From Nocardia terrae (GTDB lineage Bacteria; Actinomycetota; Actinomycetes; Mycobacteriales; Mycobacteriaceae): 64,000 nt of DNA. The notes under the pieces are model-generated. The model made no database searches. It had not been told where the DNA came from and saw only the letters and a program-made list of their open reading frames with translations. The stretch is taken from contig NZ_WRPP01000009.1 in assembly GCF_009760405.1 (NCBI RefSeq), positions 1 to 64,000 of the forward strand, in the 5' to 3' direction. The first letter of the stretch is position 1; each line of letters opens with the position of its first letter. A program made the translations under genes and the position numbers. This document shows, in pieces, positions 53,601 to 59,987 of this stretch.

Positions 53601-54459
53601 GAACATCACTGGCCCCGTCCTGCACCACCTGGGATACACGCAAGGGCCGAAAAACGAACTCACAGAGACTCTTCCGCGCCTGTGGTGGATGCCAACGGGG
53701 CCGCTGGTACTGTTGCCGTTGCATGCAGCATGCCAGTTCCCGAGCAGCCGAGAAGCTGCACTTGGAACTCGACCTCATGGTGCGATGGATTTCGTAATCT
53801 CCTCATACACCCCTACTTTGCGGGCGCTGCAACATGCCAGGGCTCGGCGTAATCCCAATGCCGGAGGAGAGCGATCGCTCGTGGTTGGGATCGACAAAGC
53901 ATTGGAGCGCGATTGGGCAGGAGTCCCGATCTTGGACTCAGCGGTTGCCGAGGCTGAAAAGGTGCACGAACTTCTTGCCGCCGCAGACTCGATTCTGACC
54001 AACGCCAACGCAACTCGTTCCAATGTATTAGACGCGCTTCAGCGGGCGAGCATCGCTCATTTCGCGTGTCACGCCATCTGTGACCGTGCCCCGTCCTCCA
54101 GTCGCCTAGTGCTTTACGACGAGGACCTCTCGGTGGCCGATATCGTGAAGCTTCATCTTGAGCAGGCACATCTGGCCTTTCTGTCCGCGTGCAGGACTGC
54201 TGATGCGGGCGAAAGCCTGTTGGACGAGACAATCCATATCGCAGGGGCATTTCACCTTGCAGGCTTCACACATGTCGTCGGAACTCTGTGGCCGATCAGT
54301 GACGCCGTCGCCAACACCATCACCACAGCGATCTACAACAACCTTGGTGGCAGCCCGGCGCGGGCCGCCTATGCGGTCCACAAAGCACTGCGGACTCTAT
54401 ACATGCAGCATCCCACCAATCCGCGTCACTGGGCGGCGTACATTCACATCGGGCCATGA
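50671..54459 (+). CDS. TPR-CHAT caspase-like protease
   Basis: A protein of about 1262 residues (ATG 50671 after GGGAAGAGG; an ATG at 50641 is possible). Roughly the first 760 residues are TPR-like repeats of 45-48 residues, recognisable by recurring DLDEAVxxxRxAVxxxPxxH. A coiled region follows (about 800-900). The C-terminal CHAT domain (about 960-1262) has the catalytic His in IAHFACHAICD (about 1130) and the Cys in AFLSACRTADAG (about 1172), then HLAGFTHVVGTLWPI. CHAT proteases are caspase relatives that cleave partner proteins, often in abortive infection. The divergent membrane protein and small protein are the likely partners. All catalytic residues are intact. Confidence 0.85.
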   Translation: MLNGFGEASNPHVAELLQKALDAHDVRYADEAIALLVEAIRTSTVDEPRGAKELLDLTTAFLARFTLEEDSAALDDAVQIARLAVQAVPDGHPMQVECLDSLGDTLWIRLIHAGDAADLDEARLVYRQAVDRTDSGDPSLATRLNYLRTALWRRFGVVGDSADLDEAIRIGRRLVDTTGPGDVNRPKHLNDLGEMLRVRHDLLGDVVDLDEAVETAQQAVDSTAHDHPEWTPSLNLLATVARSRFNLSGNLDDLDTAIVSGRLLIDAVPEGARHRLIFVLHLADALTNRFELRGNIDDLNEAIRIGSQKGTAAVDDPVPARILSNLRLALLHRFGRSGELADLDEAVRLGREALVATPAGHPDLARHLCNLGTTLRLRFTRVGDQADIDEAVDVLRKSVEIAPPASADSAGFVSELGTALWNRASRVGSRQDLDEAVMLSTHAVDITPNDDPAWIIVMSGLGAALHYRFLAVGDLRDLDESIQVANRVLEATTPHHLDWPMHLHNLGTAYRERYRVVGDIGDLEEAILLSRQAVESAPIHDYDQALYLNSLAIALLSRFDRLDNALDLAEAVRIGRQAVSAAPMDHPDRARYLHNFAAALRTQFRVTEDRSYLEEMLDVAREAVESSNDGNPARALYLDFMGYALRIRFEYLGELDDLDAAVLAGQHALEILPPQHPDRGVILNNLGMNLRRRFELLGNSRDLYNARLMYREGAGIRSAPLQVVLYNAAGWGATEKLCGDYRASTNAYRQAVELLPQIAGPALARPDREHLLNQSKDLASRAAEAAAEAGDPVAALSLLEQGRGVLLTQALEARTDISELQERHPDLANRYTQVRDALLRDNASFIDPPAEFASRTQDMSRERRRLDSERNTLLAEIRRLPGFSTFQLPPDVEELGLLAAEGPVVAIIVGAESGKALICTSGSDSCGNLKGEVELVDLPAANQIAVLEQVTMFRAATLPRAWGRDHALRAVLGWLWENITGPVLHHLGYTQGPKNELTETLPRLWWMPTGPLVLLPLHAACQFPSSREAALGTRPHGAMDFVISSYTPTLRALQHARARRNPNAGGERSLVVGIDKALERDWAGVPILDSAVAEAEKVHELLAAADSILTNANATRSNVLDALQRASIAHFACHAICDRAPSSSRLVLYDEDLSVADIVKLHLEQAHLAFLSACRTADAGESLLDETIHIAGAFHLAGFTHVVGTLWPISDAVANTITTAIYNNLGGSPARAAYAVHKALRTLYMQHPTNPRHWAAYIHIGP

Positions 54460-54499
54460 CGTGGGCGGCTGAAGCGCTCAATGCCGATCGGCCTTGGGT

Positions 54500-54830
54500 G
54501 CGCGATCGGCCGACAATCGGCATAGATAGTGCGTCCCGCCGGGCAGCGGGATCGACTCGGCGCTGCCCGGAAGGCTGCGAACCGCTGGTACCGTGCGGCG
54601 CAGTTCAGCATGGCAGGGTCGGGCCCTATGGCGACAACATCGACGCCCAACGCGAGTAGCGTGCCAGCGAGCTTGCTCGTCCCTGCGCGAGGTCCAGCAC
54701 TCGCGGGCCAGGCGCCGATTCCAGCGCCCAGCGAGCCGCGGCCGGTGCGCAATTCGGTCGGTGCTCGGCGTAGGTCGCTGCCGCTGCGCCGAGAGACGAG
54801 GAATGACGTTGCTGCACATACCGTTCCAAA
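54500..54830 (-). pseudogene. Frameshifted SAM-dependent methyltransferase remnant
   Basis: Three minus-strand frames carry consecutive parts of a class I methyltransferase: YAEHRPNCAPAAARWALE and PRVLDLAQGR; then GTSKLAGTLLALGVDVVAIG and PDPAML; then VRSLPGSAESIPLPGG. Two frame changes are needed to join them, and the C-terminal two thirds are missing. It is a dead gene. The rest of the 54460-54949 gap shows nothing else. Confidence 0.65.
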
Positions 54831-54949
54831 TGTTCACCGTGGTTGCGCGGTGATAGGCAGACGCGGCCGGGACTGCTGGAGGCGAAACAAGCCCGGCCCG
54901 CCAGAACTCGCCGGATTCATCCGGATGACTTCTTGACGGGCCCTCTGAC

Positions 54950-55612
54950 TCAGGACGCAGGGGCGGCGGCTGGCGGGGGGTCGTCGTCCCAAGAGATCTC
55001 CAGTTCCGGCTCCGACAGCCGTAGGCCGATGTAGGCCTTTGCGTCGACCAGTACGCGGTCATGGTTCGCGGACGTCAAGACATCGTGACCGATGCCCAGA
55101 CGAGTCATTACCGCCTCGATCCGTTGGCCAGCGAGTGCCCGAAACTGGAGGTCGGTGTCGCGAGGCTTGCTGTCGCCTAGCGGCATTTCCGGGTCGAGCA
55201 CCGTGCGGAGGACGAAGTCGTAGTTCTTGCTATGGCCGACCACGAGCTCCTCAAGTTGCCTGATTCGCTGAGGATCAGGCTGGCGGCCGCTGTATTCCAG
55301 CGCAGCTTCGTAGTAACCCAGGGCGTCCGGGACGCCTCTGTCGATAAGGACTACGTCGGCATGCAGCCATGCCTCCAGCTCGTTGGAGATGCCGCGGGTC
55401 ATGATCCACAGCGTGGAAGCCCAGGTGTGTTGATCGAGGATCGGCAGCCCTGCCTTCATGGCGTCGTAACCGAGGTCGGCGACGGTGGCGACCTCGATTC
55501 GGTTGCGCCGCAGTTCTTCTTGTAGTCGGGTCAGGAACGTGGTCTTGCCGGTGGAGTGAGTGCCCATCACCGCAACGGTGACCGGGCGGTCCACCTCGTT
55601 CGGTGTGCTCAA
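54950..55612 (-). CDS. P-loop kinase-like NTPase (AAA_28 type)
   Basis: A 220-residue protein starting at TTG 55612 in a 4-base TTGA overlap with the exonuclease gene. Walker A is GTHSTGKTTFL (about residues 16-26). DVVLIDRGVPDALGYYEAAL is a Walker B-like region of nucleotide-kinase type, as in NadR and AAA_28 proteins, and VLVDAKAYIGLRL is near the end. A Pro/Ala tail closes it. It is the last gene of the four-gene operon. A nucleotide or nucleoside kinase activity is inferred. Confidence 0.65.
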   Translation of the reverse strand: MSTPNEVDRPVTVAVMGTHSTGKTTFLTRLQEELRRNRIEVATVADLGYDAMKAGLPILDQHTWASTLWIMTRGISNELEAWLHADVVLIDRGVPDALGYYEAALEYSGRQPDPQRIRQLEELVVGHSKNYDFVLRTVLDPEMPLGDSKPRDTDLQFRALAGQRIEAVMTRLGIGHDVLTSANHDRVLVDAKAYIGLRLSEPELEISWDDDPPPAAAPAS

Positions 55613-56238
55613 AACAATCCCTCCGGCTCCGGCGGTGTCAGGAACTCCGGCAGGCCGGCGGCCTGGACGACTGCGTCCCAATCGAGCTCGCCTTCGCGGA
55701 CGAGGCGGCACAGGAGCTGCCATGCGGCCCAGGCGTCGTATCCGGCTCGGTGGTATTCCTGGTCGTCGTCGAGTCCGCGCATGTCCAACTGGGCATGTTC
55801 GATGAGCTTGTCGAGGGCGTAGCTCTTCAGGCCGGGCCATACCGCCTTGGCCAGGCGCAGGGTGTCGAGGACCATGAGGGGCTTCCAGTCGGGCAGGTGC
55901 GCCGTGAGCACCTTCTGCTCGACATTCGCGTTGTGCGCCACCAGGGTTCGCCCGAACATGACACGGCCGACGGCCGGGGACACGGTTTCCCATTCCGGGC
56001 AGTTGGCGACGTCGTTGTTGGTGATGCCGTGAACCTTGCGCGTCACGATCGGAGTAATCGGGTTCTTCGGCTTGATGAGCCAGGAGCGGGTCTCGTCCGG
56101 GCTGACTGCCGTGCCTGCCACCGGGATGATGGCGATCTCGATGATTTCCGGCGGATTCTGGCCGTTGCCTTCGACGTCCACGACGGCGATGTCGTGGCCG
56201 CGCAGGGCGGCGGGGATCTCCGTAAACGCGGTGGTCAC
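55609..56238 (-). CDS. DEDDh-family 3'-5' exonuclease
   Basis: A 209-residue protein with motif I VVDVEGNG (D and E), motif II LVAHNANVEQKVL and motif III HRAGYDAWA (H-x4-D), the full DEDDh set of DnaQ-like exonucleases. HGITNNDV is a typical extra loop. It degrades or trims DNA or RNA 3' ends. Overlaps the radical SAM gene by ATGA upstream and the kinase-like gene by TTGA downstream, so the three products are made together. Confidence 0.82.
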   Translation of the reverse strand: MTTAFTEIPAALRGHDIAVVDVEGNGQNPPEIIEIAIIPVAGTAVSPDETRSWLIKPKNPITPIVTRKVHGITNNDVANCPEWETVSPAVGRVMFGRTLVAHNANVEQKVLTAHLPDWKPLMVLDTLRLAKAVWPGLKSYALDKLIEHAQLDMRGLDDDQEYHRAGYDAWAAWQLLCRLVREGELDWDAVVQAAGLPEFLTPPEPEGLF

Positions 56239-57413
56239 AGCTTCTCCTTGGTCGCGGGCCAGCCGATATCGGCGCGGCCGTGATGATGCGGGATGTGCGG
56301 CCTATCGACGTCATGCACCTGGTAACCCAGGCCATGCTGCATCAAGTAGCGCGGCGGCTCGTTCAGCCCGGAGACCACGATCGCGCGCTCATTGATCTCG
56401 ACGAGCTTGCCACCGAGCTGCCGAGCGAATTCGTCGACCTCCGCTTCATCCGGTCGCTTCCACGCTTCAGCGCAGCGTCGAATCTGTGCGACGGGGCAGA
56501 TGTCGCACAGTTCGCGGATGCCGTAATGGCCGTTGTAGTCAGCGACTCCGTGAGCGTAGGTGACACCGCACGAGGTCTTGCGGAACAACGGAGAACCCGT
56601 GCCGTATTTCCCTGCGGCAGTGAGGATGCGGTGCTCGAGGTCCTCGGGAAAGATCTTGCGTCGCGGTCCCTCAAGATACGGTTCGGGTAGCCCATTCTCG
56701 CGGTAGTAGTCGCGGATTTCGCCCTTGAAGAACAGGCCGGTGAAGACGGTCGCGTGGGCGTGGTGGGTCAAAGCCAGCCCACGCTGCAGGTGTTCTTCGG
56801 AGTCGTTGAGGCCCGGGACGATAGGCCGCCAGTAGTGCACGACCCGATACCGGTCCGCGTGTTCGAACACGGTTCGCAGCGATGTCGCTGCGATCTGCGA
56901 GTCCACGGGCTCGATGCGTTCGTCGTCGATGCCGGAATTCGTGACCAGGATGGTCAGGCGAATGTTGTTGAAGCTGTTGAGGGTCGCGCAGTCCTCGGGG
57001 TCGATTCGCCAGCGCGTGATCACCAGCACGTGGTTGGTGAGTTTTTCGGTGTCGAGCAGCCGCAGCATCTCGAACAGGTGCGGCTTGACGCGCGGCAGCA
57101 TCGGATCGGTGGCCCGATTCAGCAGCTGGATCGGCGTCACGTGGGGCCGGAAGTAGCGGTGGGTCAGTAACCGCACCACGGCCGCTTCCTCGTCGATGAG
57201 TCGCCGCGGCACCTTCATCTCGAAGTTGTGGAAGAAGTGACGCACGCAGTACGAGCAATCGAGCGGGCAGCCGATGATCCAATTGACGCTCAAGCCGGAC
57301 TTGCGGTATTCGATGACGTCGGCCAGGGCCGGTTGCAGTTCAACCTGCTGCCGCCCGGTCAGGATCGGGAGCGGCCGTCCGATGACGAATTCTTCGATCG
57401 GACTGGTGGTCAT
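56235..57413 (-). CDS. Radical SAM enzyme, spore photoproduct lyase-like
   Basis: A 392-residue enzyme. The [4Fe-4S] motif is GCPLDCSYCVRH (CxxxCxxC, about residues 49-56). The barrel pattern (LLNRATDPMLPRVK, HVLVITRWRIDPED, IRLTILVTNSGIDDERI) resembles the spore photoproduct lyase-like group. A second Cys set near residue 290-320 (TSCGVTYAHG, then LCDICPVAQIRRC) could hold an auxiliary cluster. Coupled by ATGA to neighbours on both sides. The substrate is unknown; nucleic acid is plausible given the exonuclease and kinase partners. Confidence 0.78.
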   Translation of the reverse strand: MTTSPIEEFVIGRPLPILTGRQQVELQPALADVIEYRKSGLSVNWIIGCPLDCSYCVRHFFHNFEMKVPRRLIDEEAAVVRLLTHRYFRPHVTPIQLLNRATDPMLPRVKPHLFEMLRLLDTEKLTNHVLVITRWRIDPEDCATLNSFNNIRLTILVTNSGIDDERIEPVDSQIAATSLRTVFEHADRYRVVHYWRPIVPGLNDSEEHLQRGLALTHHAHATVFTGLFFKGEIRDYYRENGLPEPYLEGPRRKIFPEDLEHRILTAAGKYGTGSPLFRKTSCGVTYAHGVADYNGHYGIRELCDICPVAQIRRCAEAWKRPDEAEVDEFARQLGGKLVEINERAIVVSGLNEPPRYLMQHGLGYQVHDVDRPHIPHHHGRADIGWPATKEKL

Positions 57414-57757
57414 CGCTGCACCCCGTTCATCTCGGGCAGCTCTCCGGTAGCACGTCGTGCGTAGGTCGCTTCTGGATCGACGGTGATCACGTCCACGACT
57501 TGCACGAGCTCCGCGGGAACTTTTCGGCCGTCGAAGTGCTGCGGCCCCGGAACGATGACCGCTTCGATCCCCAGGTTTCGAACGACATTGACCAGCCGCT
57601 GGATCGGCTGGTGCGTGTTTTCGCTGAATGCGACGGTCTTGCGAAGGTTGTAACCCAGCCTCGCTGCGAGACTTCGCATTCGAGTTTCATCCCATTGCTG
57701 CTGGTTTCCGCTGACGTGCTTTTGGAGATAGCCGAGCGCATCTGGTGTCGCCCTCAT
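57410..57757 (-). CDS. Resolvase-fold small protein heading radical SAM operon
   Basis: A 115-residue protein: ALGYLQKHVSGNQQQWDETRM (split motif), RSLAARLGYNLRKTV, LVNVVRNLGIEAVIVPGPQH and VDVITVDPEATYARR. This matches the same layout as the 45719-46084 protein: a serine-resolvase-like fold with no catalytic Arg/Ser motif. First gene of the operon and 4-base overlap with the radical SAM gene. Probably a regulatory or binding subunit. Confidence 0.55.
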   Translation of the reverse strand: MRATPDALGYLQKHVSGNQQQWDETRMRSLAARLGYNLRKTVAFSENTHQPIQRLVNVVRNLGIEAVIVPGPQHFDGRKVPAELVQVVDVITVDPEATYARRATGELPEMNGVQR

Positions 57758-57802
57758 GGTCGCCCCTTGTTCGGTGGTTCGCGGGGCCGATCAGGTACGG
57801 GA

Positions 57803-57838
57803 GTACCGCTTTCGGCCCGTCCGGGTACCTCTTTCAGC
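57803..57838. promoter_or_regulatory. 22-bp-period direct repeats in divergent promoter
   Basis: GTACCGCTTTCGGC (57803-57816) and GTACCTCTTTCAGC (57825-57838) match at 12 of 14 positions, 22 bases apart (two helical turns). They lie between the radical SAM operon and the divergent HTH-TPR gene and are the likely binding sites of that regulator. Confidence 0.6.
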
Positions 57839-57902
57839 GTTCCGGTTGTCTGAGGCGGTCAACAGCGCAAAACTGTAGGCAAATAAGCGGATCGGACTCG
57901 TA

Positions 57903-59147
57903 TTGGGAGAGCCGACGAACGACCAATTCAAGGCATTTCGGCTCGCCAGGGGGCTTACACAGCCTGATCTCGCCGAGCTGGTGTGTGACTACGTCGAGCA
58001 GAGAACCGGCCATCGCCCTGGGGTGGACGCACAGGCGATCAGCCGCATCGAGTGCGGCGAGATTGCCTGGCCCAGACGTGCGACTCGTCAAGCCCTCGTG
58101 GCACTGTTGGGTAGCGAATCGGAAGCAGCCCTTGGTCTGTATCCGAAGCGGACCAAACGCGACGCGGACAAGGACGAAGCCACGAAACGCAGACATTTCC
58201 TCGCCGCCGCTGGCCTAGCCGCCCCCTTGCTGGGCAGCCAACCGCCGGCGCGCGTGGGAGCAGTAGACGTCGATCGGATGCGCCGGAAGTTTACCAAGCT
58301 CGAAGCGATGGACAGCGAGTACGGCGGCGGCGACACCTTCCACCTGTACTTCACCGAACTGGCGCGCACCGAACAGATCCTCCGCAGCTCCAACCGCCGA
58401 CTCGCCACCGCCAACAGCCTCATCGAGCTGGCCGCCCAACAGGCCCAGCAGGCCGGTTGGGCGGCATTCGACGCAGGATTCACCGAGGTCGCGGTCGCTC
58501 TGTTCAACTACAGCCGCAGCGCCGCACGCGAAGTCGGCAGTCGCGCGCTCGAGGCCAACTCGCTCGTCCATATCGCCTATGCGACTGGAGAATCCGAGTC
58601 GATCGCCGCTGCGGATGCTGCATGCGTGACGCTCGGTCCGGGTGCTCCGGGCACGGCCGTCGCGCTGTTGCAATCACGGCGTGCGTGGTCCTTCGCCACG
58701 GTCGGCGACATGGAAGCTGCCGCCCGGGCGCTCGACATCGCGCGCGCCAGCCTGGACGACGAAGACGATGCGCCGAGCTGGTGTGCGTGGATGAATCACG
58801 CGGAGCTCGATATCATGGCCGGGCGCGTCTGGTCGGTACTGCACAAGCCGGAGCGGGCCATTCCACCACTCCGTCGGGCACTCGCGGCCTACCCGGACAC
58901 GTGGGCGAGGGACAAAGCGCTGTACCTGACCTGGTTAGCCGATGCCTATTTCGACGCGGGCGACCCAAACCAAGCCATCGTAGCGACCGAGAAAGCATTC
59001 GCCCTCGCCCGCGAAGTTTCTTCTGTTCGCCCCCTGGCACGCGTGCGAGAAACTGCCCAGCGGGCGCTGGCGGTTGGCGCGGCCGAGGCCGGGGATCTCG
59101 CCCGTCGCGCCACGACCGCCCGCGCCCCTATTCCTTTGCAGCTGTGA
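57903..59147 (+). CDS. HTH-TPR regulator
   Basis: A 414-residue protein, apparently starting at TTG 57903 (no upstream start is available because of a nearby in-frame stop). The N-terminal HTH_XRE part (FKAFRLARGLTQPDLAELV, AQAISRIECGEIAWPRRATR) is followed by a basic linker and an alanine-rich region, then TPR helices (from about residue 140 to the end: LIELAAQQAQQAGWAAFDAG, YLTWLADAYFDAGDPNQAIV). Typical of actinobacterial regulators that sense a peptide or small molecule through TPRs. Divergent from the radical SAM operon. Confidence 0.75.
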   Translation: MGEPTNDQFKAFRLARGLTQPDLAELVCDYVEQRTGHRPGVDAQAISRIECGEIAWPRRATRQALVALLGSESEAALGLYPKRTKRDADKDEATKRRHFLAAAGLAAPLLGSQPPARVGAVDVDRMRRKFTKLEAMDSEYGGGDTFHLYFTELARTEQILRSSNRRLATANSLIELAAQQAQQAGWAAFDAGFTEVAVALFNYSRSAAREVGSRALEANSLVHIAYATGESESIAAADAACVTLGPGAPGTAVALLQSRRAWSFATVGDMEAAARALDIARASLDDEDDAPSWCAWMNHAELDIMAGRVWSVLHKPERAIPPLRRALAAYPDTWARDKALYLTWLADAYFDAGDPNQAIVATEKAFALAREVSSVRPLARVRETAQRALAVGAAEAGDLARRATTARAPIPLQL

Positions 59148-59463
59148 ACTTCTCGACCCAGTCGGCGTAGTGGTCGACAGCCCACTCAACCGGTGAGGCA
59201 ATGATCTCGGGCCCGGCCGCCCACGGATGCAACTCCAGAATTCTGCTCACGAGTCGATCCCTCACGGCGGCCGACGTTTTCAGCGTCACGCGCCACTCTT
59301 GACCTTCGCCCAGCTGGTCGTCGTGCCAGAAGACCGACATCGCCGGGCCAGTGACCTCCGCACCGGCGGCGAGCCGTTCGGCCACCGCAGTACGCGCGAT
59401 CTTCTGTGCGTCCTCCTCGGTCGGAGTAGTCGACGTAACGGACCACACCCTTGCTTCTGCCAT
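59128..59463 (-). CDS. cutA: CutA-family protein
   Basis: A 111-residue protein with the CutA pattern: TSTTPTEEDAQKIARTAV, LAAGAEVTGPAMSVFWHDD, EWRVTLKTSAA and HPWAAGPEIIASPVEWAVDHYADWV. CutA is a small trimeric protein once linked to divalent cation tolerance; its cellular role remains unclear. Its 3' end overlaps the HTH-TPR gene by 20 bases on the opposite strand. Whether it belongs to the neighbouring module is unknown. Confidence 0.75.
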   Translation of the reverse strand: MAEARVWSVTSTTPTEEDAQKIARTAVAERLAAGAEVTGPAMSVFWHDDQLGEGQEWRVTLKTSAAVRDRLVSRILELHPWAAGPEIIASPVEWAVDHYADWVEKFTAAKE

Positions 59464-59780
59464 GGGCCAAACACTAGGCCGTGGCGTGTGCTGGTGTCAG
59501 AGTTCCGTCTCTACGGCCTCCCGCCAGACGTCTATAACCGCAGCTCATGAATTCTCCAGATCGGATGTCGCAAATCGGGGGTCTGCGTGCAGTAGGGGGA
59601 TGACCCCGAATAGATGGCTTCGCTCGGCAGGGCTACCGAGGAGCACACGGAAGCAAGCGGTACGGACTGCTGTCTGCCCTTCTGGAAGCGACTTGACAGA
59701 CCCGCGCGGACGACGCGTTGATAGACCCCCGTTGCGTCAAACCGTTGCCGGTCGTGCCCGATTCTCAACGAGGAGCATTG
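59464..59780. promoter_or_regulatory. Upstream region of the integrase operon
   Basis: This 317-base gap must contain the promoter for the 59781-61693 integration genes. No frame in it has convincing coding character, and I see no strong palindrome. AACGAGGAG at its end is the ribosome site of the small gene at 59781. Confidence 0.4.
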
Positions 59781-59987
59781 ATGGTCATGCGCTCAACACC
59801 ACAGCGTCCCGAGCCACCGCAGACCGCAGTCGAGAGACCTCATTCGGATTCGGAGCCCGATGATGTCGATGTCGTGGTTCCAGCTCATCCACCGACACTT
59901 ACTCCGCTCGCGGCTGCTCGACTGTTGCGGGTGATCCGCCAGGCAGCCAAGGCCAGCGCGCCTTCGAATGATCGGAGGGCCGCGTGA
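59781..59987 (+). CDS. Small protein coupled to integrase
   Basis: A 68-residue protein with GAGGAG before the ATG at 59781. Pro/Glu/Asp-rich N-terminus, then a basic amphipathic helix (TPLAAARLLRVIRQAAKAS). Its stop overlaps the integrase GTG (GTGA). Small basic proteins next to serine integrases are candidates for the recombination directionality factor, or they may simply couple integrase translation. No family match. Confidence 0.6.
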   Translation: MVMRSTPQRPEPPQTAVERPHSDSEPDDVDVVVPAHPPTLTPLAAARLLRVIRQAAKASAPSNDRRAA

